Shown: positions 26,280-35,013, numbered from the stretch's first letter. The stretch: 64,000 nucleotides of DNA from Planctomycetota bacterium (GCA_016709145.1 JADJEK010000024.1:310001-374000); one strand, 5' to 3'. Notes: a model not told the origin generated them from the letters alone. Translations and numbers: made by a program.

Positions 26280-28235
26280 ATGGTCAAGCGCATTGCCACG
26301 TGGATGGCGGCGGGGGTGTTGTTCGCTCTCGCGCCCGAAGGCTTCTCGCACGGTGGTCAATACCGCGGTCCGCCCGACACCGTGCCGCCGGTCGACGGCC
26401 CGGGCCCGAACACCGGTGGACCGAACACGGGCGGCCCGAATACCGGCAAACCGGGTGGGCCGGTCACGCCGGGCGGGCGAGGTCCGACCACGCCCGGTGG
26501 CGGCCCGGTCACGGGTGGCGGCGGGCCGCCGCGCGGCGGCGTCCAGACCGGCGGTCGCAAGCCGCGTGGAGCCGAGGACGTCGGTGGTTGGACGTTCTGG
26601 TGGGAGATCAACAAGGATCCGTACCTCGATCTTCGCCACGCGTTGGCGCGGCAGCGCGCGTCGACCGGATCGACCGGCATCCTGACCGGCATCGGCCGTT
26701 CCGTGCGCGGCGTGGCCACGAACCGTCCCTCCGACGAGATGATCGCGTCGCAGATCGCGCCGGCACTGCGCGCGGCGCTGAAGGCGAACGACGCCGAGAT
26801 CGTCGACGCGGCGGCGCTGTCGCTCGGCCGCATCCTCGATGCGAAGCAGGGTGAGGCCGTGCTCGACGACTTGCGCGCGACGCTGAAGAGCCCGTTCGCC
26901 ACGGCGTGCCAGGCGTCCGTCCTTTCGATGGGTCTGCTGCAACGCCGCGAGGCCATTCCCGATCTGGTCGAGATTCTGCGAGACAGCGACACGGGCCGGA
27001 AGTCGACCGACGGTGGTTCGGTCGACACCGTGACGCGCGGGTTCGCAGCCATCGCGCTCGGCATGATCGGCGACGCCGCGAGTGTCCCGGTCCTGATCGA
27101 CGTCGCGAAGACGACCGACGACTCGCAGCGCGACGTGCGCTCGTCGGCGATCTCGGCGCTCGGCTTGTTCGAGGACGACCGCGACGCGATCGTGATCGCG
27201 CTGACCGAGCTGCTGCGCGACGAGTCGATGGTCGCCGACATCCGCGGCACGATTCCGATCGCGCTGTCGCGACTCGGATCCGCCGCGGAGCCGGCCGTGC
27301 CGCAATTGCTGAAGCTTGCCAGCGGCAAGCGCACGGCGTTGGAAGTGGCGCAGTCGTGCTTGATCGCGCTCGGGCGCATCGCGTCGCCGGTCGATGCGGA
27401 GGTCGTCAAGTTCTTGCAGAAGACGATCACCGACTCGAACGACACGCACATGCGTCACTTCGCGCTGATGGCGCTCGCCGATCTCGGCGTGAAGGCCGCG
27501 CGGACGGCGGAGGAACCCGGAACGAAGCCGGTCCTCGCCGATCTGTGCAAGGCTCTGCTGCAGCACTTCCGGGAGCCCGAGCACCAGGTCGATCAGCCTT
27601 GGGGCGCGATCGCACTCGGCATCGTGGCTCGCGAATTGCCGGACCACGACGAAGCCCGTGCGACCATGGCGCGCGTGGTGCGCGAGAAGTTCGAGGCCGA
27701 GAACGATCCGCTGCGGCGCGCCGCCTGCGCGATCGGACTGGGTCTGATGCGCTCGAATCACGATGGCGAGGCCATGCTCGACGCGCTGAAGGACAACCCG
27801 CCCGCACAGCTGCGCGGTTATCTCGCGGTTGCCCTCGGCATGGTCGATTACCAGCCCGCCGCCGACTTCTTGCGCGCGCAGGTCCTCGTCGAGCGCGATG
27901 AGAAGGCTCGCATGCAGTTGGCGACGGGATTGGGTCTGCTCGGCGACACGCGCGCCGTGCCGGAGTTGGTCGAGGCGCTCGAAGCATCGACGACGCTCAC
28001 CGAAACGGTGTCGTACTCGCGTGCGATCGGCTTGATCGGCGATGCGAGCGCGGTGCCGGCTCTGGTCGGACTGGTGAACGACGCGAAGCGCGCAGGGGTC
28101 GCCCGTGGCTTCGCCTGCGTCGCGCTCGGCCTGCTCGCTGAGAAGTCCGAGATGTACTGGAACACGCCGTTGTCCGTGGACGCGAACTACCGCCTCGCGA
28201 TCCGCGCCCAACAGGAGATCCTCGACATCCTGTGA
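26280..28235 (+). CDS. Secreted HEAT-repeat protein, tandem paralogue 3
   Basis: The 651-residue member is more diverged than the first two. It keeps the signal peptide (ending GFS-HGGQ), a linker built from PNTGG-like and GPTTPGGG repeats (about 30-95), and GGWTFWWEINKDPYLDLRHAL in place of WxxWWxANRD. HEAT repeats run to about 620, and the C-terminal block reads YWNTPLSVDANYRLAIRAQQEILDIL, in which the Cys of FCVGAN is lost. A hairpin at 28285-28323 downstream probably ends this three-gene set. ATG 26280 is chosen because it begins the signal peptide. Confidence 0.82.
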   Translation: MVKRIATWMAAGVLFALAPEGFSHGGQYRGPPDTVPPVDGPGPNTGGPNTGGPNTGKPGGPVTPGGRGPTTPGGGPVTGGGGPPRGGVQTGGRKPRGAEDVGGWTFWWEINKDPYLDLRHALARQRASTGSTGILTGIGRSVRGVATNRPSDEMIASQIAPALRAALKANDAEIVDAAALSLGRILDAKQGEAVLDDLRATLKSPFATACQASVLSMGLLQRREAIPDLVEILRDSDTGRKSTDGGSVDTVTRGFAAIALGMIGDAASVPVLIDVAKTTDDSQRDVRSSAISALGLFEDDRDAIVIALTELLRDESMVADIRGTIPIALSRLGSAAEPAVPQLLKLASGKRTALEVAQSCLIALGRIASPVDAEVVKFLQKTITDSNDTHMRHFALMALADLGVKAARTAEEPGTKPVLADLCKALLQHFREPEHQVDQPWGAIALGIVARELPDHDEARATMARVVREKFEAENDPLRRAACAIGLGLMRSNHDGEAMLDALKDNPPAQLRGYLAVALGMVDYQPAADFLRAQVLVERDEKARMQLATGLGLLGDTRAVPELVEALEASTTLTETVSYSRAIGLIGDASAVPALVGLVNDAKRAGVARGFACVALGLLAEKSEMYWNTPLSVDANYRLAIRAQQEILDIL

Positions 28236-28284
28236 GGTTCCTGCCGTCCGTCGGGAACGGCGTGGCGGCGAACGATCGAGGTGT

Positions 28285-28323
28285 CGCGGCCACGCGCGGG
28301 GAGCTTCCCCGTGCGTGGCCGCG
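28285..28323. terminator. Strong hairpin after the HEAT gene cluster
   Basis: CGCGGCCACGCGCGGGGA pairs with TTCCCCGTGCGTGGCCGCG with a single mismatch and a very short loop. It lies 50 bases after the stop of HEAT paralogue 3 and 20 bases before the DUF488 start. No T tract follows, so it is terminator-like rather than a classic intrinsic terminator. Confidence 0.55.
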
Positions 28324-28343
28324 ATGCTTGTAGGATCGCCGCC

Positions 28344-28898
28344 GTGACCGAACCCACGCGACTCTTCAGCATCGGCCATGGCCGTCGCGACCTGGCCGCG
28401 TTCCTCGAACTCGTGCTCGCGCGTTCGATCGACACCGTCGTCGACGTGCGTGCGCAGCCGGCTTCGCGGCGCTTCCCGCACTTCGCGGAGCGCGCGCTGG
28501 CCGACGCACTGCGCGAAGCCGGCATCGGCTACGTCTGGGAAGGCGAAGCCCTCGGCGGCAAGCGCAAGGCGAGCTCGGACTCACCCCACAGCGCACTGAC
28601 GGTCGACGCGTTCCGCGGGTACGCCGAACACATGGCGTCCCGCGCCTTCCAAGCCGCGGCGACGCGGTTGCTGGTGCGCGCGGCGGACGAACGCGTGGCA
28701 TTCCTCTGCGCCGAGCACTTCCCGACTGATTGCCACCGCCGCTTCCTCGCGGATTGGCTCGTCGTCCACGGTGCGAGCGTCGGTCACGCGGTCGAGCCCG
28801 ATCGCACGGACGAACACGGGCTGCATCCGGACCTGCGCATCGTCGATGGCGTGTTCGTCTACGACGGCGGGCGTGGGTACCAGCGTCGTCTGTTCTGA
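28344..28898 (+). CDS. DUF488 family protein
   Basis: The 184-residue protein has the DUF488 N-terminal signature LFSIGHGRRDLAAFLELV, then DTVVDVRAQPASRRFPHF, GIGYVWEGEALGG, and the Cys-containing block FLCAEHFPTDCHRRFLADWL. Biochemical function is not established for most of the family. The conserved Cys/His block CAExxxxxCHR suggests a metal or nucleophile site. GTG 28344 starts the domain without an N-terminal extension. It is flanked by the hairpin at 28285 and the FGE-like gene 122 bases downstream, with no clear operon partner. Confidence 0.85.
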   Translation: MTEPTRLFSIGHGRRDLAAFLELVLARSIDTVVDVRAQPASRRFPHFAERALADALREAGIGYVWEGEALGGKRKASSDSPHSALTVDAFRGYAEHMASRAFQAAATRLLVRAADERVAFLCAEHFPTDCHRRFLADWLVVHGASVGHAVEPDRTDEHGLHPDLRIVDGVFVYDGGRGYQRRLF

Positions 28899-29020
28899 TC
28901 GGCGGAGAACGAATCGGGGGCTGCCTCCGCTTCGGCTTCCGCCTCGGAACTCGATCGAAACGAGTCCCACTGCGCCGTGTGTCGTCGGGTATCGTGCCCG
29001 CCCCCTCGGAGACATGCAGC

Positions 29021-29872
29021 GTGAAGCCCCTGCTCGCCGCTCTGTCCGTCGTCGCGATCGGCGGACTCCTCGCCTTCGCAGCGCCCGACCGGGACGGGTC
29101 GTTCGTCGTGAAGCTCGAAGGCTTCACGGTCGAGTACTCGATGGTGAAGGTGCCCGGAGCGGCCGATGGGTCGGTGAAGCCGCTGTTCGTCGGCAAGACC
29201 GAAGTGCCGTGGGAGCTCTACGACATCTTCATGCTGCGTCTCGACCTGACCGACGAGCAGCGCTCGAGCGGCGTCGATGCGGAAGCGCGGCCCACCAAGG
29301 CGTACGGTTCGCCGGATCGCGGTTTCGGCCACGACGGCTACGCGGCGCTCGGGATGTCGCGACTGTCGGCCGAGAAGTTCTGCGAGTGGTTGAGCCGCAA
29401 GACCGGCCGCACGTTCCGCCTGCCGACCGAACTCGAGTGGCAACACGCGGCGCGCGGTGGGGCCGACGTCGTGCCGACGGGCGATGCGCTGCGGGAGTGC
29501 GCGTGGTTCGCCGACAACTCCGACGCCAAGCCGCACCCGATCGCGACCAAGTCCGAGAACGGCTACTGCCTGCACGACATGCTCGGCAATTTGGCCGAGT
29601 GGGTCGCAGCCGCGCCTGATGCGAATGCGAACGCCGCGGACTCGAAGGACGCGAAGCGTCCCGCTGCATCACCAGCGAAGAAAGAACGCGTCGCGAAGGG
29701 CGGCGCGTTCGACTCCGCCGCAGCCGACACGAGCGTCGACGCGCGCCGCGTCGAGACGCCGGCGTGGAACAAGACCGATCCCCAATTCCCGAAGAGCAAG
29801 TGGTGGCTCTCCGACGCTTCGTTCGTCGGATTCCGAGTGGTCTGTGAGGAGGCAACCGATGCGTCCCGATGA
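29021..29872 (+). CDS. Exported FGE/sulfatase-modifying-factor-fold protein, likely not an oxidase
   Basis: The 283-residue protein has a signal peptide (about 1-21) and an FGE-sulfatase (SUMF1) domain: FTVEYSMVKVP, VGKTEVPWELYDIFM, AEKFCEWLSRKTGRTFRLPTELEWQHAARGG, NGYCLHDMLGNLAEWVA, and C-terminal FVGFRVV. A true formylglycine-generating enzyme uses a C-terminal Cys pair that I do not see here, and the GGSW box is altered to GGAFD. It is therefore more likely a substrate-binding or structural relative, as is common in this fold. A low-complexity Ala/Lys insert lies at about 195-228. Its last 14 bases overlap the next gene's start, indicating an operon with the dehydrogenase and isomerase. 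Confidence 0.78.
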   Translation: MKPLLAALSVVAIGGLLAFAAPDRDGSFVVKLEGFTVEYSMVKVPGAADGSVKPLFVGKTEVPWELYDIFMLRLDLTDEQRSSGVDAEARPTKAYGSPDRGFGHDGYAALGMSRLSAEKFCEWLSRKTGRTFRLPTELEWQHAARGGADVVPTGDALRECAWFADNSDAKPHPIATKSENGYCLHDMLGNLAEWVAAAPDANANAADSKDAKRPAASPAKKERVAKGGAFDSAAADTSVDARRVETPAWNKTDPQFPKSKWWLSDASFVGFRVVCEEATDASR

Positions 29873-31118
29873 AACGACTGGTTCCGATCGACGCGCGTTC
29901 CTGAAGACTTCGGCGGCCGCGGCCACGATGCTCGGCGCTCGGCCGCTGTGGTCGGCGGCGGGTTCGGACGTGATCCGGATCGGCCTGATCGGCTGCGGAG
30001 GCCGCGGCCAAGGCGCCGTGATGAACGCGATCGCGGCAGGCGAGGGCGTCGTGGTCACGGCGCTCGGCGACGTGTTGCCCGAACGCGTGCGCTCCGCGCA
30101 GGAACAACTGCAAGAGGCGGGCGATCGTTTCCAGGTCGCGGCGGACCACTGCTTCAGTGGGTTCGATGCCTACGAGAAGGTCATCGCCACCGACTGCAAC
30201 ATGGTCATCCTGGCGACGCCGCCGCACTTCCGCCCGATCCACCTCGAGGCCGCGATCCGCGCCGGCAAGCACGTCTTCATGGAGAAGCCGGTCGCGGTCG
30301 ACGCGCCCGGAGTGCGCACCGTGATCGCGTCGGGCGAGCTCGCGGCGAAGAGCGGACTCGCCATCGTGACCGGCACGCAGCGCCGTCACCAGAAGAGCTA
30401 CGTCGAGACGATCGAGCGCTTGCACGACGGTGCGATCGGCGAGATCGTCGCCGGCGAGGTCGCGTGGAACCAAGGTTCGCTGTGGATGAACCCGCGCAAG
30501 CCGGAGTGGAGCGACATGGAGTGGCAGCTCCGCAACTGGCTCTACTTCACGTGGTTGTCCGGCGACCACATCGTCGAGCAACACGTGCACAACCTCGACG
30601 TCATGAACTGGGTCATGCGCGGTCATCCGCAGAAGGCGCGCGGGTCGGGTGGGCGCCAGGTCCGCACGGACGCCGCGTACGGCCACATCTTCGATCACTT
30701 CAGCATCGCGTACGAGTTCGACGGTGGGGCGCGCTGGTTCAGCTCGTGCCGTCAGATCGACGGTTGTTCGAACTGGGTCGGCGAGCATGCGATCGGGACC
30801 AAGGGCGCGGCCAATCCGCACGGTTCGATCGGTGGGCCGGCGGCGTGGAACTTCTCCGGAGAAGAGCGCGATCCGTACGAGCAGGAGCACGTCGATCTGA
30901 TCGCGAGCATCCGCGCGGGCCGACCGCTCAACGAAGCCCGGCAAATCGCGGAGTCGACGCTGACCGCGATCATGGGCCGCATGGCCGCGTATTCGGGTCA
31001 AGAAGTCACGTGGCAGCAGGCCATGGACTCGAAGGAGACGTGGGCGCCGGCGCAGTACGCGTTCGGTGATCTCGCCGTCGCGCCGGTGCCGATGCCGGGC
31101 AAGACGAAGCTGACTTGA
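29859..31118 (+). CDS. Exported Gfo/Idh/MocA oxidoreductase
   Basis: The 419-residue protein starts with a twin-arginine-type signal (SDRRAFLKTSAAAATMLGA). The Rossmann fold follows: IRIGLIGCGGRGQG (about 39-52), MVILATPPHFRPIHLEAAIRAGKHVFMEKPVAVD (EKP motif), and the GTQRRHQKSY segment. The C-terminal domain has HIVEQHVHNLDVMNW, the usual catalytic H...D region of this planctomycete group. It probably oxidises or reduces a sugar or inositol derivative with NAD(P). GAGGAGG lies just upstream of ATG 29859. The isomerase-like gene follows 22 bases later, so they likely act in one sugar pathway. Confidence 0.9.
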   Translation: MRPDETTGSDRRAFLKTSAAAATMLGARPLWSAAGSDVIRIGLIGCGGRGQGAVMNAIAAGEGVVVTALGDVLPERVRSAQEQLQEAGDRFQVAADHCFSGFDAYEKVIATDCNMVILATPPHFRPIHLEAAIRAGKHVFMEKPVAVDAPGVRTVIASGELAAKSGLAIVTGTQRRHQKSYVETIERLHDGAIGEIVAGEVAWNQGSLWMNPRKPEWSDMEWQLRNWLYFTWLSGDHIVEQHVHNLDVMNWVMRGHPQKARGSGGRQVRTDAAYGHIFDHFSIAYEFDGGARWFSSCRQIDGCSNWVGEHAIGTKGAANPHGSIGGPAAWNFSGEERDPYEQEHVDLIASIRAGRPLNEARQIAESTLTAIMGRMAAYSGQEVTWQQAMDSKETWAPAQYAFGDLAVAPVPMPGKTKLT

Positions 31119-31140
31119 TTCGTTCCACTCGGAGCACGCC

Positions 31141-32067
31141 ATGAACCGCCGCATCTTCCTTTCGACTTCCGCCGCCGCGACCGCCGCCGCGGCGTTCGGC
31201 ACGAATGCATCGGCCGCGACGCAGGACGCGGCCGCGGGCCGTCCGTTCGCGCTCGACTACGCGCCGCACTTCGGGATGTTCGGCAACCACGCCGGCAACG
31301 ACCCCATCGAGGAACTGCGCTTCATGCACGCGCAGGGCTTCCGCTCGATGGAGGACAACGGCATGTCCGGTCGCTCGGTCGACGAACAAGAGCGCATCGG
31401 CAAAGAGATGGAACGCCTCGGCATGCGCATGGGCGTGTTCGTCGGTGCGCCCGGCGTCGCGTTCGGCAACAACGGACTCGCGGCAGGCCGCAAGGACACG
31501 CGCGAGCAGTTCCTGGCCGAGATCAAGAACGCGCTCGAAGTGCAGAAGCGCGTGAACGCCAAGTGGTGCACGATCGTGCCGGGTGAGCTCGATCACCGCC
31601 TCGAGATGGGGTACCAGACCGCGAACGTCGTCGACATCCTGCGACGTGGCGCGGAGCTGTGCGAGAAGACCGGCCTGATCATGGTGCTCGAGCCGCTGAA
31701 TCCGTGGCGCGACCATCCCGGCATGTTCTTGTCGAAGATCCCGCAGGCCTTCGAGATCTGCCGCGCCGTCGATTCGCCGTCGTGCAAGATCCTGTTCGAC
31801 ATCTATCACCAGCAGATCAGCGAGGGGAATCTGATCCCCAACATCGACAAGGCCTGGAGCGAGATCGCCTACTTCCAGATCGGCGACAATCCCGGCCGCA
31901 ACGAGCCGACGACGGGCGAGATCCACTACGGCAACGTGTTCCGCCACATCAAGGCGAAGGGCTACACGGGCGTGCTCGGCATGGAGCACGGCAACTCGAA
32001 GGACGGCAAGGAAGGCGAGCTCGCCGTGATCGCCGCCTATCGAGCGACCGACCCGCCGACCGCGTGA
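31141..32067 (+). CDS. Exported hydroxypyruvate isomerase-like TIM-barrel protein
   Basis: The 308-residue protein has a signal of Tat type (MNRRIFLSTSAAATAAAAFG). The AP-endonuclease-2/xylose-isomerase-like barrel follows. Candidate metal ligands are Glu in MVLEPLNP, Asp in ILFDIYHQQISEGNL, and the last-strand Glu in GVLGMEHGN. DIYHQQ and GEIHYGNVFRHI are characteristic of hydroxypyruvate isomerase (Hyi) relatives. Whether hydroxypyruvate is the substrate is not decided by sequence. The export signal and the Gfo/Idh/MocA neighbour suggest a periplasmic sugar or keto-sugar pathway. GGAG (31131-31134) precedes ATG 31141. Confidence 0.85.
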   Translation: MNRRIFLSTSAAATAAAAFGTNASAATQDAAAGRPFALDYAPHFGMFGNHAGNDPIEELRFMHAQGFRSMEDNGMSGRSVDEQERIGKEMERLGMRMGVFVGAPGVAFGNNGLAAGRKDTREQFLAEIKNALEVQKRVNAKWCTIVPGELDHRLEMGYQTANVVDILRRGAELCEKTGLIMVLEPLNPWRDHPGMFLSKIPQAFEICRAVDSPSCKILFDIYHQQISEGNLIPNIDKAWSEIAYFQIGDNPGRNEPTTGEIHYGNVFRHIKAKGYTGVLGMEHGNSKDGKEGELAVIAAYRATDPPTA

Positions 32068-32120
32068 TCCCCACCGACTGACGACGCGCCACTCCGACTA
32101 GTCGAAGAGCCTCGCCGTCG

Positions 32121-32217
32121 GCCGGGGGACAGAGCACATGAGGGGACTGTCCCCTCATGCCCCCTCGTACCGCACTAACGGGGGACAGAGCAGATGAGGG
32201 GACTGTCCCCATGCCCC
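32121..32217. repeat. Pair of REP-like GGGGACAG/CTGTCCCC elements
   Basis: Two near-identical copies occur at about 32121-32164 and 32179-32217. Each has GGGGACAG, a short spacer containing ATGAGGG, then CTGTCCCC. The outer 8-base arms are exact reverse complements, and a GAGGGGAC/GTCCCCTC inner stem is possible in copy 1. Elements of this look are known from many genomes as REP sequences mobilised by RAYT-type (TnpA-REP) transposases; no such gene is in the window. They lie between the isomerase and the ArsR-like gene. Confidence 0.75.
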
Positions 32218-32238
32218 GACCCTTGTCGCGCGACCTTA

Positions 32239-32267
32239 TTGACAAACATCCTTGTCGAATGGCATCT
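32239..32267 (+). promoter_or_regulatory. Likely promoter and autoregulatory operator of the ArsR-like gene
   Basis: TTGACA (32239-32244) fits a -35 box. GACAA (32241-32245) and TTGTC (32252-32256) form a perfect inverted repeat around ACATCC, as expected for a small winged-helix repressor site. A weak -10 would be GCATCT (32262-32267) at 17-base spacing. That would put transcription start next to the ATG at 32276 and give a nearly leaderless mRNA. Confidence 0.45.
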
Positions 32268-32275
32268 TTGCGGCC

Positions 32276-32902
32276 ATGGACCAGGACACGAGTGTCGTCG
32301 AACTCGAGTGTGTCGCCGAACTGCCGCGCGCCGCCGTGCTGCTGCATCCGTTGCGGCTGAAGATCCTGCGCTCGTTCGATCAGCCGAAGTCGGCGACGGA
32401 CGTCGCCGGCGAACTGCGCATGTCGCGGCAGCAGGTGAACTATCACGTCCAGCGCCTCGCACGCGCGCGCTTCCTGCGCAAGGCCGGCCGCCGCCAGAAG
32501 CGCGGCTTGCGTGATCAGTGCTTCGTGCAGAACGCGCGCAGTCTGCTGGTCCTGCCGCAAGTCCTCGGGCCGCTCGCTCCGAGTCCGACCGCGACGCGCA
32601 GCGCGCTCTCCGCCGCATACCTGCTGACGCTGACCGCGGTCGTGCAGAAGGAACTCGGAGTCGCACTCTCGGAAGCCGATGCCGCGCGCCAGACGCTGGC
32701 CACGCTCGCGATCGACACCGAAGTGCGCTTCACGTCGCCCACGCAACGCGCGGAGTTCACGGCGGCCCTGCATGCGGCGATCACCGACGTCGTCGCGCGG
32801 CACTCGTCGCCGATGCACACGGCGTCCGGCGCGCGCGCCGCAGGCCGCCCGCACCGCGTCGTCGTCGGTGCTTACCCCATTCCCGCTGCGTTCGAACCCT
32901 GA
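32276..32902 (+). CDS. ArsR-like winged-helix transcriptional regulator
   Basis: The 208-residue protein has an N-terminal winged helix: LLHPLRLKILRSFDQPKSATDVAGELRMSRQQVNYHVQRLARARFLR (about 22-68). This matches HTH_20/ArsR regulators. The C-terminal half is helical and variable, and may sense a ligand. It probably represses its own promoter and the SRPBCC gene 14 bases downstream; ArsR-SRPBCC (AHSA1) pairs are common. ATG 32276 is preferred over an in-frame TTG at 32252, which would lie inside the operator. No metal-binding Cys motif is seen. Confidence 0.83.
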   Translation: MDQDTSVVELECVAELPRAAVLLHPLRLKILRSFDQPKSATDVAGELRMSRQQVNYHVQRLARARFLRKAGRRQKRGLRDQCFVQNARSLLVLPQVLGPLAPSPTATRSALSAAYLLTLTAVVQKELGVALSEADAARQTLATLAIDTEVRFTSPTQRAEFTAALHAAITDVVARHSSPMHTASGARAAGRPHRVVVGAYPIPAAFEP

Positions 32903-32915
32903 CCAGGAGTCCCAC

Positions 32916-33731
32916 ATGTCCGCTCGCAAACACCACGGCCGCATCGTCGACAAGGAGATCGCGATCCGCGCGACACCGGCGCAGGTCTATGCCTCGTTCG
33001 CGGATGCGCGCGCGATCGCGCGCTGGTTCGTCGACGCCGCCGAAGGCGTCGCGAAGCCGGGCGAACTCGTGACGTGGATCTTCCGCGACATGAACTTCCG
33101 TCTACCGGTGCCGATCATCGACGCGAAGCCGAACACGGAGTTCGTGACCGGAGGCGAGATCCCCGGGCGCTTGCCCGCGTTGATGGAGGTGTTCATCCGC
33201 GCGGCCGACGGGGGCGAGACGCGAGTGCGGCTCGTGAACTCCGGCTTCGCGGACGGCGCGCAATGGGACGAGGAGTACCAAGGCGTCGACTCGGGCTGGA
33301 CCATGGCTCTTGCGACTCTGAAGTACGCGCTCGAGCGTCATCCCGACCGCGACCGCACCCACGTGATGTCGATGCAGCCCGCGACCGTCGACATGACGCG
33401 CTTGCGCTCGCTGTACACGACCGCGGCGGGGCTCGGCGCGTGGCTCGGCAGCGACGTGCGGATCGAGGGGCCGAGCCTCGGTGGTGGCGTGGCGTACTCA
33501 CTGAACACGCGAGCGCTCGGACCGATGTCCGGTCGCGTACTCGCCGACACCGGACGCGAACTGCTGCTCGAGTGGAAGGAGCAGGACGCGGTCCTCGGCT
33601 TGAAGGTGTTCGCGGCCGGACCCGCGCGGATGATCTGCCTCGACTTCAGCACCTGGAAGCCGAGCCCCACGTTCCTCACTCAGGGCGCACTCGACGGCAT
33701 GCTCGCCGCGCTTGCTCGCGCACTGGCCTGA
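32916..33731 (+). CDS. SRPBCC (AHSA1-like) domain protein
   Basis: The 271-residue protein has two SRPBCC/START-like halves. Residues about 10-145 begin with the typical EIAIRATPAQVYASFADARAIARWFVDAAEG and end with GWTMALATLKYALE. Residues about 155-271 form a second, more diverged half, ending with an FLTQGALDGMLAAL helix. The fold binds hydrophobic ligands or acts as a co-chaperone-like module. Its pairing with the upstream winged-helix regulator suggests ligand-responsive control, but no ligand can be named. CAGGAG precedes ATG 32916. The gene is followed by a strong terminator. Confidence 0.82.
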   Translation: MSARKHHGRIVDKEIAIRATPAQVYASFADARAIARWFVDAAEGVAKPGELVTWIFRDMNFRLPVPIIDAKPNTEFVTGGEIPGRLPALMEVFIRAADGGETRVRLVNSGFADGAQWDEEYQGVDSGWTMALATLKYALERHPDRDRTHVMSMQPATVDMTRLRSLYTTAAGLGAWLGSDVRIEGPSLGGGVAYSLNTRALGPMSGRVLADTGRELLLEWKEQDAVLGLKVFAAGPARMICLDFSTWKPSPTFLTQGALDGMLAALARALA

Positions 33732-33757
33732 ACGATCGTCGACCCTCGGCGGAACGA

Positions 33758-33794
33758 ACACGGCGCGCGCACCGAGTGGGTGCGCGCGCCGTGT
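33758..33794. terminator. Bidirectional terminator hairpin between convergent genes
   Basis: A perfect 16-bp stem (33758-33773 with 33779-33794, core CGGCGCGCGCACC) and a 5-base loop lie exactly between the convergent stops at 33731 and 33832. Position and strength suggest termination from both sides, although no T tract follows. Confidence 0.7.
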
Positions 33795-33831
33795 CGTCGT
33801 TTCGGATCGACGCGACGTCGGTGGGGCCGGG

Positions 33832-35013
33832 TCAGCCGCCGGCTTTGGTCGCTCCGGCCTTCGCGGCCGCGTAGGCCTCGAGAGCACGCGTTTCGATCTC
33901 CGGGGTCAGGCCGGCGCGCATGTCCTTCATGCGCGGGATCGTCTCCATGGCCATCTTGCGCCACTCCAAGGTGTCGACGATGGTCGACTCGATCGAGCGG
34001 AAGCGCATGCCGGCCGCGATGGCGCGCTCGTTCTTCCAGGTGTGGAAGCCCTTCGACGCGCCTTCGTACGCGGCCCAGATCGGCAGGTCGAACGCTTCCT
34101 TGCGCGCCGCGGCTTCCTCGCCGTACTTCGCCAGGAACGGTGCATCGACCCAGATGAACTCCGCGTCGCTCTTCGTCACGCGCTTCGAGGTGTCGAGCAC
34201 TTCGCCCATCGTCAAGCGGCGGTCCGGGCCGACCGCGTTGAACACGCCGAAGCGGTCGTTCTCGGCGACCTTCAACATGAAGTCGGTGAGGTCGCGCACG
34301 TCGATGACCTGGATCGGATCGGTCGGGTTGCCGGGCGCGAGCATCTTGCCGCCCTTCGCGACGCGCCACGGCCAGTAGGTGAAGCGATCGGTCCAGTCCT
34401 CCGGCCCGACGATGTAACCCGGGCGGATCACCGTGCAGCGGCCCGGGAAGGCAGCTTCCGACTCGCGCTCGCAAAGCGCCTTGAGCGCGCCGTAGTACTG
34501 ATAGTTCTCGCCCATCGTCTCGAGCGTCGGGTCCGCCATGGTGGCGAGCTTCGCGGTCTCGTCGAGGTCCTCGACCGCGTTGGTCTCTTCGGCGTACGCC
34601 GAGATCGAGGACGTGAACACGTAGTGCCCGCACGTCTTCGCGAGCGCTTCGGCACTGGCCTTGACGTGGAGCGGGTAGTAGCCGCAATCGTCGAAACAGA
34701 CGTCGAACGACTTGCCGACCAGTGCCTTCACGCCCTCGTCCTTGCTGGGATCGCGGTCGCCGATCAGGCGTGGGACGTCGGGGAACAACTCGGTGCGGGT
34801 CTTGCCACGGTTGAACAGCGTCACGCTGTGACCGCGTTCGAGCGCCGAGTGCACCAGCGACGGACCGATCAGGCCGGTGCCGCCGAGCACCAGGATGTTC
34901 AGCTTCTTCGAGGGAACGTCCTCGCGCGTGAACAGCGACGGGACGCAACCGGTCAACATCGCGGCCGAACCGGCGACCGCACCCTTCAACAACGAACGAC
35001 GGGAACTCTGCAC
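33832..35013 (-). CDS. Exported NAD-dependent epimerase/dehydratase-like lipoprotein
   Basis: The 393-residue protein begins with a Tat signal ending in a lipobox (SRRSLLKGAVAGSAAMLTGC, about 4-23). An extended SDR Rossmann fold follows: LNILVLGGTGLIGPSLVHSALERGHSVTLFNRG (about 38-70), then VFTSSISAYAEET and YYGALKALCE. The YxxxK catalytic pair here reads Y-Y-G-A-L-K. It resembles exported epimerases of Planctomycetota with twin-arginine export, which fits cofactor loading before transport. The substrate is unknown. GTG 35013 has GGAGGA upstream on the minus strand, which decides the start. It is the distal gene of a run with the sulfatase-like gene behind it. Confidence 0.86.
   Translation of the reverse strand: MQSSRRSLLKGAVAGSAAMLTGCVPSLFTREDVPSKKLNILVLGGTGLIGPSLVHSALERGHSVTLFNRGKTRTELFPDVPRLIGDRDPSKDEGVKALVGKSFDVCFDDCGYYPLHVKASAEALAKTCGHYVFTSSISAYAEETNAVEDLDETAKLATMADPTLETMGENYQYYGALKALCERESEAAFPGRCTVIRPGYIVGPEDWTDRFTYWPWRVAKGGKMLAPGNPTDPIQVIDVRDLTDFMLKVAENDRFGVFNAVGPDRRLTMGEVLDTSKRVTKSDAEFIWVDAPFLAKYGEEAAARKEAFDLPIWAAYEGASKGFHTWKNERAIAAGMRFRSIESTIVDTLEWRKMAMETIPRMKDMRAGLTPEIETRALEAYAAAKAGATKAGG

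Noticed and set aside
26395..26530. Repeated GGTGGACCGAACACGGGC-like units that look like a short CRISPR array
   Set aside because: They encode PNTGG repeats in the linker of a HEAT protein in frame; spacing is too short and spacers are not unique.
29021..29872. True formylglycine-generating enzyme activating the 35080 sulfatase
   Set aside because: The catalytic Cys pair is not seen and the nearby sulfatase-like enzyme has no Cys or Ser to modify.
32276..33731. Toxin-antitoxin pair
   Set aside because: The two products are a winged-helix regulator and an SRPBCC protein, a common regulator-ligand-domain pair; neither resembles a toxin.
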